Shown here one piece after another: positions 26,294 to 41,463 of a DNA stretch of 64,000 bases. The notes under the pieces were generated by a model. The model was not told the origin of the DNA, ran no database searches, and saw only the letters and a program-made list of their open reading frames with translations. Made by a program: the position numbers and the translations under genes. The stretch is taken from the NCBI RefSeq assembly GCF_000003815.2, contig NC_049994.1, forward strand, positions 7,999,898-8,063,897, given 5' to 3'. This DNA comes from Branchiostoma floridae. Lineage: Eukaryota; Chordata; Leptocardii; Amphioxiformes; Branchiostomatidae. Numbering within the stretch: position 1 is the first letter of the stretch; each line of letters starts with the position of its first letter.

Positions 26294-26696
26294 GATATAT
26301 GAGAATTCTTGTACACAACCAAAATTAAACTTGCTTGCTTACGTTTTGGTGTCTATCAGACACCTTCCTCAGAGGTTCTGACTGGAGTTCTGCTTCTCGT
26401 CGCTATATATAGCCGATGTAGGTGGCGCTTTTGCACTAGGGTTGACTTTCTTATCCATACTGCCTCTTTAATCCACCTAAGTCGTCCAGTGATGAATCGG
26501 GACGAGGGGGGATACAAACTTGGACACGTTTGGGATAATCTTCTGGTCGCAAAAGCGGCACCTACATCAGCTACATTATACATATAGCGACGAGAAGCAG
26601 AACTCCAGTCAGAAGCTCTGAGGAAGGTGTCTGATAGACACCAAAACGTAAGCAAGTAAGTTTAATTTTGGTTGTGTACAAGAATTCTCATATATC
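26294..26696. mobile_element. Long foldback element, ~140-bp inverted arms, possible Penelope-like remnant
   Basis: The two ends are a long inverted repeat: GATATATGAGAATTCTTGTA at the left and its complement at the right, and the arms stay paired through GGTGTCTATCAGACACCTTC and CTGGAGTTCTGCTTCTCGTC. The short unpaired middle encodes, on the minus strand, RWIKEAVWIRKSTLVQKRH. KEA(V/I)xIR resembles the stretch after the GIY-YIG domain of Penelope-like elements; that link is inference. A related fragment without long arms is at 46.53-46.70 kb. Confidence 0.7.
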
Positions 26697-26862
26697 TTGT
26701 ATTGTATTCAGTACTATTACTAGAGTTTGGGCCAAAGTCTAAATAAAGAAATTGAAAGAAAAAAAGATAATCCCTATCTTATCAACTTTTAAATCATATC
26801 TTTTAGGACTAAACAGGAAACACAACATTTTTTCCTAGGCCCTAAAAGAACACAGTCTCAGC

Positions 26863-27248
26863 TAGGGCTGGGTACCGGAACAGAAAATTCAGGTCCAGGT
26901 CAGGTTAAGGTCCAGAGGATCAGGTCCAGGTCCGGACCTGAACCTGGACCTGATTCAGTATGACTCATACCAATGGTCCATTTCACTACAAAGAAATCTG
27001 CTAACTGCACCTGTACGATTGACTGTAAACATTGGTAGAAATTACTATAAACTCTACTCTACTTCACTCTTGTCATTTTTTTCCAACTGCAAGCGCCAAA
27101 ACGTATGAATGCCTTATAAAATAATATGTTAATTTTCTAATCGGTCCAACATCCGGTCCACCTAATTTTTTCAGGTCCGGTTTTTCTGGACCGGTCCAAT
27201 AAGAAAAAACGGTTTTGCACCGGTACGCTGTACCGATACACAGCCCTA
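26863..27248. mobile_element. hAT-like non-autonomous element, family H2, with perfect 8-bp target duplication
   Basis: The element starts TAGGGCTGGGTACCGG and ends TACACAGCCCTA. It is flanked on both sides by GTCTCAGC (26,855-26,862 and 27,249-27,256), the 8-bp target duplication expected of hAT transposons. The inside is rich in AGGTCC/GGACC words that form palindromes. Related copies lie at 34.83 kb (NACA intron) and 45.01 kb (Death-domain gene intron). No transposase is encoded. Confidence 0.85.
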
Positions 27249-27256
27249 GTCTCAGC

Positions 27257-28299
27257 TATTGGAAAACCATCACATGTGTGGGCAGGTATTTTGTCACCAA
27301 TGCCATTACATACAGCATCGGATCACCATATTGGTTTTTCAATGAGCTTTGGAAATTGCATGATGAAAGTAGCGTAAAGACAAGAGCATCTATGATAAGA
27401 GCACTGAATGGCAATATCCCAACTGATTGCAATATTGTGATGTAAGAATGCACACAATGCTTAAATGGTTCTTGGTATCTTGTGATATATTACTAAGGCC
27501 ATAGCAAGTGAATTTTATGAATGACATCAGCAAGGCTCATTAATTTTTGCCTCATTTCAGAAAAAAAGTCTTTTGGAGATGGTCAGCATGGCGAGAACGA
27601 ACCAAAATGGGAAAATGTAATGAAGCCTAAAAGGATTGTACTTCACTAGAAGTGACTATATCAAGGTAGACATGACTGCAGTTGTTAAAGTGAAACTAGT
27701 TGGATAGTGATAAAAGTGGCTCCACTGTATATGAAATTCATGAGTGTAGTTGCCAACCAGTCTACCACACTTTTACTACACTAGTTCACTTCTTGAATAT
27801 AGGAATGAATGACTTGTTGACTGTGCCACCATGTTTTGTCACTTCAAATCTTGTTACAACAATATTCAATAATGGTGTCTATTTTGAAACATTACCCATC
27901 TTGCTTTTTATCCATCTTTTCTTTCGCACTATCTCATCATTTTTGCGGTCTGCAGAGTATGTCATCCAGAAAATGGACTTTTATGTGGCCTTAAGCTTAC
28001 TACATGTGCATTGAGTGCAAGGGTATCACAGCTATTGGAAAATAAGCCCAGATTGAATTGGGTGTAGAAAAAGCAATAGTCTATCTGTCACGACTTCCTC
28101 ATGGCAATATTGGAAACTTCTACACCACGCACTTCTAATATTCTGTAGGACAATAAGAAGGTATGGACTTGTCATGAACTGTGTGGGCCTGTTAAAGGCT
28201 GTAGCAATTTAATTAAATGGTTTTCGAATTCAAAACAATAGTGCAAGATTAAGATATCAATTTGTTACATAAAAACACTCTTGTATCATAAAATGTCAG
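27257..28299. other. Non-coding stretch
   Basis: The 104-codon frame at 27.7-28.0 kb shows no family motif and no splice-supported partner. Nothing else is recognised. Confidence 0.4.
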
Positions 28300-28659
28300 C
28301 AGGGCTCGAAATTCATTTTGGGGATAAGGTGCACTGGTGCACCCAGCTTAAAAAATTGGGTGCACTGAAAAATTTTTGGGTGACCACTTAAATTTAAGTA
28401 CTAGTAATAACCAATAATAAGACTTAGTCACAAGCTATCAAATTCTTAAACAAGTACCATGACAGACATTTTATATCTTTCTAACACTTAGATGTCAAGA
28501 ATATGATGTATACTAGCATACTTAAATGTCTTTAACGTTACATACATAAACCTAAGAAAATATTTAGGTGCACCCTGTGCACCCACAAAAAATAATTGGG
28601 TGCACAGCTCCAAATTTGGGTGCACCTGGGTGCACATGCACCCAGTATTTCGAGCCCTG
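28300..28659. mobile_element. TIR element, family H1, copy 3 (best ends)
   Basis: Perfect 13-bp termini, CAGGGCTCGAAAT and ATTTCGAGCCCTG. The interior near each end is made of GTGCACCC / GGGTGCAC words instead of the GTGCAGGTA words of the other two copies. GTCAG directly flanks each side, a possible short or eroded target duplication. Non-autonomous. Confidence 0.8.
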
Positions 28660-28884
28660 GTCAGTCTTACAATTTACAAGAGGACAACAAGAAGAACAAG
28701 AGTTTAACATAAGGCAGACCAAGCCTGTGGTTTTACCGCACTTTTTTTGCTGGATTTTTCTCTTTTTTTTCTCCCTCACATATCACTTTAAGGGTCTCCA
28801 GAATATGTCATCCATAAAACTAAGTCAGTGTGGCTTATAATAGTCTGACTGACGCACTTGTCCTATCTGAAACACTAACGAAGC

Positions 28885-29035
28885 ATGCGTAGTCCAATGG
28901 TTAGCGGCCCTGTCTCTGGAACTAGATGCCGTGAGTTTCATTCTGGCTGTGTTGCTCACCCTACATGCACGCTACCGAAAACAGTTGCAGTCCTAATAGG
29001 ACGGGACATTAAGCTGTGGTCCACTATTTGTTGTC
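28885..29035 (+). mobile_element. tRNA-derived SINE head, copy 4 (diverged)
   Basis: GCGTAGTCCAATGGTTAGCGG is an A-box-like start and GAGTTTCATTCTGGC a decayed B box. The downstream body diverges from the other copies, so this may be a different SINE subfamily. Confidence 0.5.
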
Positions 29036-30185
29036 CTCGCCGTTAAGAGCTGGTGGAATTTCCCCGGTACAGTACAATGAACTTGCAGTAAATACAGTAA
29101 TGCACATAGCGCCTGTTGTTTCTGCCACGATCAGTAGAAGACTAGCTCTTCGGTGAGCTAAAACTAGATCGAGATCACTTTCCTTTCTATCTGGGACACT
29201 ATTCCTCAGTAACCTACATTGACATGATGTCATTAGCAGTCTGTACTAATCAGATGAGATGTCGAGGAGCTCCGAAATAATCAACTTCTGTCCTATCAGT
29301 GATGGATGGGGTCGATTACTGGTGAAACTTTTGACCTCTCCTCTCAATTTGCTTAACCTAATATAACGTATTTTCTCGAATAAAGTGCAGTTACACTTTT
29401 CAAACTTTTAAAAATACAAAAGGATTAATAATGCATGGGAGGACAACGTGGACATATTTTAAGCAAAAAATATGAGATTCGTGCGGCACTTCTTCAGAGT
29501 CACGTTTTGTGGGTATTCGCTAAAAAGACTGTCCCTTCAAAATGTGTTCAAAATTGGTGGTGGAAAAAGATATTGGTGTGTGCTTGAGTTTTTGTCATTG
29601 TCCCAAATCAGGGTGCATACTTTAATCGAGAAAATACAGAATCCCATGCTGACTTCCACTTGAAATAATAATAATAATACCGGGTGTATTTGCAGCCAGT
29701 GGTTACCAATATTTGGGGAATGAGGCTGATGTATGTGGTCGAGGCGCCTCCTCGAGCACGGGACCCCCGTTTTACGGCCCTTCCGAGACGATTTTGTGGA
29801 ATTCTTGGTCCGGCTATAGCTAAAATTGGTGCACAGGTTAATTCTGGGTTATTGGGAAAAGCTGTCCAGTCTTGAGGGCGGAATATGGTCCAGTGTGGCT
29901 AGGGGGCAGAAAAAGCGGCCCAACCTTTTCTAAGTATAGTTGTGCCCCCTGGCAGAAAGTGACAGAATTGCAACCAGTATGGTGTGTTTCCGTACATACA
30001 TCGATATCCCTTGGTTACAGTACATTGAGCACACTGAGCAGCTTTATTGGGGTCTGCATGCAAATGCCACTTGAAATTAATGTATTTTCTCCCATTTGTG
30101 GAAATATCAGCTAGCTGTTCTGCCATTCGGTAGAACTATGAGAGTTGGTGTTAATTAATAGTTTTTGCTCGAAAGGTCTATAAAG
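29036..30185. other. Non-coding stretch with a possible repeat tail
   Basis: A GC-richer patch at 29,680-29,900 (GAGCACGGGACCCCCGTTTT) looks like the 3' part of an interspersed repeat, but no second copy exists in this window. A GGTCT...AGACC inverted pair at 30,176-30,192 flanks the end of the retrotransposon that follows. Confidence 0.35.
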
Positions 30186-30189
30186 ACAG

Positions 30190-31757
30190 ACCTTGATCTT
30201 GATCTTGATTGGGTACTGGACAACGCCCCTCAGTTGGGGCAAAGCGTCCAGGGGGAGTGCTGCGCCTTAATGTTCCCTGAGGCGTTGGAGAACTGCCTCC
30301 TTGAACTTTGGAGCGTCTGTGATCTCCGTGACCTCGTACGGTAGAGAGTTCCAATCTCTCACGGTTTGTGGGAAGAAGGAATGTTTGTAGCAGTCTTTGT
30401 GAAAAGGTAGAGCCTTGTAAGAATTTGGGTTTGAGTGTCGCGATTGGCGCGGTACAGGCTTTAGATGAGTTTCGACCGGTAGGGCTACTTTGTGGTGTCT
30501 TGCTTTCTGTAGAATTGTTAATCTATTTGCTGTCCTTCTGTTGCGTAAAGTGTCCCACCCCAAATCAGAGACAAGTTTGGTGACACTATCATGACTATGA
30601 TACGAATTTGTGACAAATCTAGCCGCTCTTTTTTGAACGGACTCTAACTTAGCAATGTGCTCTTTGTGGTATGGATCCCAGGCAGCGCTGGAATACTCTA
30701 AATGCGGTCTAACAAGGGATGTATATGCATTTGTTTTGACTGATTTGGGGCAGTTATAAAGATTGCGTCTCACAAAGCCTAACGTCTTGTTAGCCTTGGA
30801 AGCACTGTACTGTATGTGTTGTGACCAAGAGAGCTGGTTGTTGAGTGTGACTCCTAAGTATTTGTGGTTGTTAGTCTCGGCTAGAACATGACTTCCTAAT
30901 TTGTAGTCGTAGAGTTTAGGTTTACGTTTGTGGGTATAACGCATAACAAAACATTTGTCCGGGTGTAATTTCATCTGCCACGTGTTTTGCCATGTATCTA
31001 ATGTATTGATGTCTTCTTGTAAGAGGGTGTGATCTCTGTCACTGTTTATCTCCCTGTAAATGACGCAGTCATCCGCAAAGAGACGGATGTTAGAGTTGAG
31101 GTTGTCGGCTAAGTCGTTAATGTACACTAAGAACAGTAGTGGTCCGAGCACAGTGCCCTGGGGCACTCCAGAGACTACCTCTGCCCACTCTGAGTGCTCT
31201 CCCCCAACTACCACTCTTTGTTTACGATTTTTGAGGAAATTAGAAATCCAGTGGAGAACCTTACCCCTAATACCATAATTTTGGAGTTTTAGGAGTAAGC
31301 GATCATGAGGTACTTTGTCAAAAGCTTTTGCGAAGTCGGTTATAATCATATCTGTTTGCGACCTGGTATCTAAAGAATGGGCTAAGTCAGTTGTAGTTAA
31401 AATAAGTTGGGTTTCACATGAACGCTTTTTCCTAAACCCATGCTGCTTGTCAGATAATATAGAGTATTTGTCAAAATGATCCATCATCTGTGATTGCACT
31501 ATGTGCTCCATAACCTTACTACAAACACATGTGAGAGAAACAGGACGGTAATTTGCAGGATCAGTCCTGTCCCCCTTTTTAAAGATGGGAGAGATATTGG
31601 CATGTAGCCATGGGGAAGGGATTTGGCCAGTTTCAAGTGATTTCTGGCAAATAATAGTCAGAGCAGGGGCTAACTCAGCAGCTGCTAGTTTGAGGATCCT
31701 TGTTGGTAGGCCGTCTGGTCCACTTGCTTTGTGTGGATTCAGATCTTTTAGGAGTTT
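30190..31757 (-). mobile_element. CR1/L2-like non-LTR retrotransposon, 5'-truncated, intact RT frame
   Basis: The minus-strand frame (31,787-30,267, 506 codons) includes a reverse transcriptase: ANYRPVSL, the first catalytic Asp in TDFAKAFDKVPHDRL, SGVPQGTVLGPLLF, and the FADD active-site box. It ends in the VRPHLEYSSAAWDP...QKRAARF C-terminal region typical of CR1/L2/Jockey-group elements. Identity with the 59.5-61.7 kb copy starts at about 31,757, just upstream of LLKDLNPHKASGPDG, so the endonuclease and linker were lost by 5' truncation; the first ~10 codons of the frame are host DNA. A short 3' UTR ends in GATCAA-type repeats, not poly(A). Confidence 0.93.
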
Positions 31758-31759
31758 GA

Positions 31760-32290
31760 CTGGTCTGAAGGATTTGTGAATTTCCATTGGTTAGGCTTCA
31801 TCAAATAATAACACTGGGAAAGGCATTTGGGTCACAATCAATATTGATGTTCAGGTTGTCAACAATCTTTTGTAATAATGTAATTATTTTAGTAACTGCT
31901 ATCAATTTACCAAAAGTGTTTGAAGGGGTGGCAATAATCAAGTTGCAATTATGAAATAATGTTCAATATTTTTCTGGTGATGTAGCTGACTTAAAGATTG
32001 AAGATCTCCAACAGATGTCAATTGAATTTGAAATCTAACAATTTTGATATGCAAATCTCTAGACAGAAAAGTTTATTACAACTACATTTTCGTGGATAAC
32101 TAAAGTTTTAACTATCAAATCAGCTCTTATGTATTCAAAATACACTTCATTGCCAGGTATACAACCGTTCTGCCTGTACAGGTAGGTAAGGAAAGCGAAA
32201 CTCACGTGTTTGTTTGAAGAGTCCGGCTATCTCTGTGCTTCTCTATCTGTGCACGTCACTTTCACTAACACTCGCGAAGTCTCGTGGTCT
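31760..32290. other. Non-coding stretch upstream of the NACA promoter
   Basis: AT-rich intergenic DNA up to about 32.2 kb. No gene or repeat is recognised. Confidence 0.4.
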
Positions 32291-32401
32291 TTGAGACGAG
32301 ACTTACCGAGACCGGAAATGATGGTCTGGTATCCGGAAGTGACGAAACTCCAACTCGCGCCATCTTTCGTGAAAGGCAGGGGACCCGTGGTGGAAAATCT
32401 G
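32290..32401 (+). promoter_or_regulatory. NACA core promoter and non-coding first exon (inferred)
   Basis: The stretch holds two ETS/GABP-type sites, ACCGGAAATG (32,311) and ATCCGGAAGTGACG (32,331), the second overlapping a CRE-like half site. GCGCCATCTT at 32,357-32,366 matches the YY1 site common near starts of translation-machinery genes. A pyrimidine run (CTTTC, about 32,364) could be a TOP-like start. A donor GTAAAG begins at 32,402, which would end a short 5' UTR exon spliced to 33,050. No TATA box is seen. The transcription start is inferred from these motifs, not shown. Confidence 0.55.
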
Positions 32402-33050
32402 GTAAAGGTTTGTGAATCCGCCCGCATCGGGCATCTAGATAACCATTTCTTCTAACAAAGTGTGCTGTGAGCAAGTTTACAAACTGTAGATGATTGTCAG
32501 ATGTTATTATTTCCGTGTTACCGCACGATATAAGGCTGAGAAATGTAAAAGTGCGACAGGGATGTGTGATCAATGACTTGAAGCATGGGCACTAAATTTG
32601 GAAACGATAGCCGGGTGAAAAATCCAGCTCTGGCGAGTTTATAAAAGATGACAACGACATTTGTCACTTGATTTTGAAAATCATATAGCTTAAATCATAA
32701 CATGAAGTGGTAGTATGCTTTGTTGTGAAGTTTTTGTGTGTGTTTGGTGCATTTTGACGCAGTATGGGAAAAATGAAAGTATGGGGGAGGGGGGCAGATT
32801 ATTGTCCGACTACATTTCGACCTGGCTTCTGTTCTTAGATATTTTTGTGAGATTTAACGGCTGGCCTTTCTCTCTGATGTTAGAAGAAAACTCCTGCATA
32901 TTTCCTGAATGCAAAGTGAAAACCATTTTTGTATATTCAGGGAGGTTTGATCTTACTACATGTTGCCCCCCTCCCCATGATTAGTCACGATCTTACCAAA
33001 GTTTGCCAAACTACATGTAAATTGTAACACCGTGTTTTATTATTTCCAGA

Positions 33051-36738
<3,688 letters not shown>

Positions 36739-36984
36739 CCGCACCACGTGTCAGTCTGCCCTGCCTGCTTGTCCATACTAAAACACAGTCTGTACAGCTA
36801 CAATAATCAACACCAACAAGAAGGAAGAGATTTTAAATGTTGAAATCATCTAAATTGAAAATTGAAGCCTTCCTATGTACACTATTCTATATTTTTCTTT
36901 TCGCATTTGCATCCAAAAGACTTGAATCGTTTTGATATAGTATAATCTTGATCCTGTAATGTTCCGTCAATTCTGTTGTTCTCA

Positions 36985-36990
36985 AATAAA
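36985..36990 (+). terminator. NACA polyadenylation signal
   Basis: AATAAA 247 bases after the NACA stop codon, within TTCTCAAATAAAGTAAAT. It is the first canonical signal in the 3' UTR; cleavage is expected about 15-25 bases downstream. Confidence 0.8.
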
Positions 36991-37019
36991 GTAAATAGTA
37001 CCCTGGACTTTGTTGGCCT

Positions 37020-38389
37020 CTGTAGTGCTTGTGTTCATACGTTTAAGAGTGTATGTACAACATTTTCTGATTGTGTTAAGCAACAATCAAGGTATTATTC
37101 AGGTAGCAAACATGTATGCATTAGTGATAAATGTATACCTTTGTCAAAGAATTATTTTTCAAACTCTATTTTTGTCACAACTTAATCCAACACTGCGGTA
37201 TCTGGCATTTATTTAAAAGCCACAATGATCAAGCCCTGTTTGCTTCTGAAAATACTTTTCTGCAAAATGTGGTGCTCGTTTCTGAATTGGTAATTTTGAT
37301 GACATTACAGTCGTTATATTTTTTTTCGACAAAACCCAAGAGATTCCAAATAATCTTTTTATTGTACAATGCGAGTGACACTAAATACACATTCTTCCAC
37401 TGTCATGTGAGTGTATTTAATAATAGTATGGTTGAAAGAAAATGTAAATTGGTTTCATACCTACTTAAGATGTTTCTAATGCAAGAAATACTAAGGGTAT
37501 GGGAGGGGGTAGCAGTTTGAATGAGCATATGGTTGAAAGTGAGGTAAGGTGAGGATTTGGGGAGTATTAAAACCTTTAATATGTTTGGGGGCTAGTTCAA
37601 GATGATATTGATCAATTTACCCAGGTATAACTGAATTTGACTGCAGGAGAGAAGCCATGTATTTGTCGACGACAAATTGAAAAGTGATAGAGTTTTCTAA
37701 GAAATCATCCTGGACTCAAGGCGGTTGGACAGATTTCAGTATGTCAAGTACTTGCTTCTGACCATTGAACTAGAAAGAAAGCATACCTTTGTGCAGAAGA
37801 ACACAATTCATTGGACCGATCTTGACTCAATTAGCTGTCCAGCCAATTAGAGAGTAGCAATTAGTGGTTCAACCAATGAAAAGGCGGTTGCATGTCCATA
37901 TGCATCAAATATATTGTGTTTTTATCTCCCATCTCTACGTTTGGACAGTGATGAGCGGGGCTATGCATTACCAGCCTTTTCTGCTAGAGGACGCTTCCAA
38001 TACGTGCACATCAACCTGTCGCAAATGGCCACACAGGAAGTAAAAGATACACGATGCTCATTACGATAAATCAAACGCGTCACTGTCCCAACCAATCCGA
38101 TCTTACGCAGCTGCTTTGGGTTCCTAAAATCATTACACTCCCGTTGCGACATACAAAGCTTATTTCAAGCGTTGAAAGGGGTGCAATACGTCACCAAGTG
38201 TTGGTCCCATGCGGTCCCTTAGGTTTTGTTTCCCCTCGGTTCACCCGGTAACCGACAAGTGGCAACAAAAGCGCTCGCTATCGGGTGTAGGGACATCTTT
38301 TCACGCCGCACGATCGGGTAGCGCCCTCCCTCCTACTACTGGTGTTTAGACCGCAAACAAACCGCCTTGTTTTGTGGTGTGTTTTTGAC
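37020..38389. other. Intergenic DNA between NACA and the Death-domain gene
   Basis: Overlapping plus-strand frames at 36.98-37.52 kb are AT-rich and follow the NACA poly(A) signal; not coding. From about 37.95 kb the GC content rises towards the putative promoter at 38.39 kb. Confidence 0.4.
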
Positions 38390-38539
38390 TATAAATATCC
38401 CACATTTTGTAACTCTTTACCGTTTGGCAAGATCAACAGCGTCACCTATTCCTAGGACAACGCCAAGGTGGTGCAAGTCCTCAAAACCTCCTACTGTCAT
38501 TCTAACACGGGGGCAACAATTCTACTGTAATATTACAAG
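38390..38539 (+). promoter_or_regulatory. Putative TATA promoter and non-coding first exon of the Death-domain gene
   Basis: TATAAATA at 38,390-38,397 is followed by about 140 bases ending in a strong donor, ACAAG|GTAGGT (GT at 38,540). The next acceptor in line is CAG at 41,447-41,449, fourteen bases before the ATG at 41,464. This would give a 5' UTR exon and a 2.9-kb first intron. Linking the two is inference from splice signals and orientation. Confidence 0.4.
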
Positions 38540-39649
38540 GTAGGTGTGTCAACCGTTTTATAACTTCGTTCACTAACTTGAGTGAACCGTTTATATTTTC
38601 TAGGCTACTTTTGTTAGAAGCATGAGATATTCTTCTATCGCCTGAGGGCCTATGAAATACTTTGCTTGTAATCAATATCCTTTCTGGCATGTTATATGAC
38701 GTGACGGCAAATAAATGCTTGACAACTATGGTCAGGTTTTGGGTAGAATATGCTTTTAAGGTTTTGTTGTGTAGGAGGGAGGGGGGCATACATGTTGTTA
38801 ACATGGTAACCCTTGTTGTTAACGCGAGTCACAACATTGTATAATGTGAACGACTTTCTAGCTAAACCTCACAATGCGTTAAGAGCCATTCAGAACCACT
38901 CGAAAAATGCATTACGGAGGAAGGGTCGCCTGTATGTGTTGGGTTAGTGTCAAACGTCAGCGGGCTACAGTATTGGGTGTTAAACTAGAGTGCAGCTGTT
39001 GGAAATGTTCAATGCCATTTGCTGTACAACCTATTTATAGATGCTACAAAACGTCAATTGTTAAAATGCATGGCTTTTATAAAGGATTATATGTAACGTT
39101 ACAGGGTATATGTCAAATATTGCCAACAAAGAGTACAACACACAGTGTGACTTTTTTTTTAAATTCAAAGAGTATGTTATTTCAATGAACCTGGACCAAG
39201 CCTAATTGAACATTTATGCTAATGTTACTACTACTACAAGTACTGCCAGTCAGTCTAGTGCACCGCGCACATAGATACGGTTTTAGGTGAGTGAAAATAG
39301 TTCGAAATGTTTAGAAAAAGTTTGAAAGTTCAGTAGTCAGTTCATCGTTCAATAACAGTTTGCGGGGGATATTTGTATCGACAACATGTTGTTTATATAA
39401 CATGTCAATATTAAATTCTTATCAGAAAATTCTTATTCAAACCAACAGTTAATTGCTACAACAATGGCGAATCTCTATTCTTTGATGGTAATACCAAGTT
39501 CATTTTTACTAAATCTTCACATATTCACAAATGTGATGACAACTACATATTACTCATTGAAGCCATACGGAAAAACGCAATGAATTGAAGCCATAACATA
39601 TCGTAGCTACAAGAAAAACAAGCCACTTGAAAAATGTGTCGTTAACTAC

Positions 39650-40110
39650 TTAAAGCCATGGGCACAGCCAAGTAGGTGCAACCAAGCTTCTTATCAACAA
39701 GAGTTTCGACAAACTGAGAAATGAAAAATTCTCCAAACTCCTAGCTGTAATGTTTACGAAGCTTTGTTCTGACAAGTATATATAATACACAGCTCAAAGT
39801 CATGGGCATAACCAACTAGGTACAACCAAGCTTCTTAATTATCAAGATTTTGAACAAACTGAGCAATGAAAAATTCTCCAAACTCCTAGCTGAAATGTTT
39901 ACGAAGCTTTGTTCTGACAAGTATATATAATACACAGCTCAAAGTCATGGGCATAACCGACTAGGTACAACCAAGCTTCTTAATTATCAAGATTTTGAAC
40001 AAACTGAGCAATGAAAAATTCTCCAAACTCCTAGCTGTAATGTTTACAATACTGGCTTAACATGGCAGTACGAACCTTTGTTCGGACGGGTATATGTAAT
40101 ACACAGCTTA
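39650..40110. repeat. Tandem repeat, ~145-bp unit, about three copies
   Basis: The phrase CATGGGCA(T/C)A begins at 39,657, 39,801 and 39,946, giving a 144-145-bp period. Each unit contains ACCAAGCTTCTTA and GAAAAATTCTCCAAACTCCT, and the first two end in AAGTATATATAATACACAGC. The third diverges after AATGTTTACAATACTGG. Probably inside the first intron of the Death-domain gene. Confidence 0.85.
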
Positions 40111-40344
40111 ACAATAGAGGCTAGCTGACCCGTGCGAGACATGTACATAGTAACCGTGTGGAGATGTTTACCTACAGCACGTATAGCCATTCCTGATTTT
40201 CTTACGGGTGCAACAACGTGTAACGTACGTTGACCTAGCTATAGGCACCTCATAGGGTTAAGCATTGGACAGAAGTAGTTATAACCTCCTTGTTGTTTCC
40301 AACGGAGGTTCTGTTTTTGGGTCGCTTGTATGTTTGCACCAATA

Positions 40345-40600
40345 AGGAATAATTTCTATAATCTACAAGCAGATGCTACGATAGCATAAGATAGTATTAA
40401 AAGCTGGCAGATGAGTGAAGCCGGCCTAGGAGTGGGTATGCTCCGGTGCCCGTCTGACTCCCTTTGGCCGGCTATACTCCTTGGCCAGCTTTGATACTAT
40501 CTTATGGCGCCGTAGGATCTGCTTGGAGATTATAATTTCCAAACCGGGGCCCGGCCGGGTAGCTTTCGGGAGCAAAATGTATGATATATATAACACACCG
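40345..40600. mobile_element. Foldback MITE abutting half of a family-G element
   Basis: 40,345-40,540 is a long inverted repeat. Left arm words TACAAGCAGATGCTACG and CATAAGATAGTATTAAAAGC face right arm words GCTTTGATACTATCTTATGG and CGTAGGATCTGCTTGG. Directly attached is TTCCAAACCGGGGCCCGGCC...GTAGCTTTCGGG, the left half of family G (see 48.46 and 53.27 kb). One element probably inserted into, or recombined with, the other. Confidence 0.7.
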
Positions 40601-41463
40601 AACTACAAATTTCACATTGCAAATTCACAGTGTCAAATGTGTTCTCAATATAAGGGTACGCTTTGAATCATTTTGCGCTGTATTCAAATGCTCAAACACA
40701 CTCTGAACGCAAATTTCTTAGAAGGGTTGAAATAGTATACATAATATACTTGCAACGTTCTTTCAAGTTAATGTGTAAAATACTTGGCTCCCACAAGGCT
40801 CAATGTAACACAATTACATTTTTACCTCCCGTGTTAGTAGTTAAGTGCATAATCCACCACATAATAGAGACGTATGCGACTTACCTGACTCCGTTTTGCA
40901 AGGCTTAGTATGAACGAGGCCTATGTAAACATGCGAGTAATAAGCTTTACACTTCAGACAAAAGTAGTATGTAAACCGTGCACGTTCAAGGTGTTATGTT
41001 TCTTACTTCTGTAGCTAGCTGCCAAAACTGCGTAACAGTTACGTACGTCTGCTATTAGATATTATATTATGTGTAGAAAATTATGTCTCAGACATTCGAT
41101 CGCGGAAAGAAGTTTTGGCTACGTTCCTTTCTCTTCTTCTTCCGCTTTTCTACCGTTCCAAACAAAATAAGGTCAATGACCTGGACCAGTCGACTCAGTC
41201 ACCATGGTTACTAACAAAGAACACCGTAGTGTCAAACTTCATGATGTAGCAAGTGGTAGGACAGAGATGGAGGGGCTGGTCGCCACATTATAGGAATTTG
41301 AGCAATAATAAACAGAGCAGTAGTTTGTTAGGCTAGACCATGTAAAGGTAAACACTATGTATTTGGTTGCAAAAATATGATTTAGATATTAATTCTGTTG
41401 TACTTGTCACGGGCTCTTTGTAATGTTTTAATATCATTTCACCCGACAGTCACGGAGTAAGAA

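Noticed and set aside
36976-37520. Plus-strand frames after NACA
   Set aside because: They overlap or follow the NACA poly(A) signal and lack coding character.
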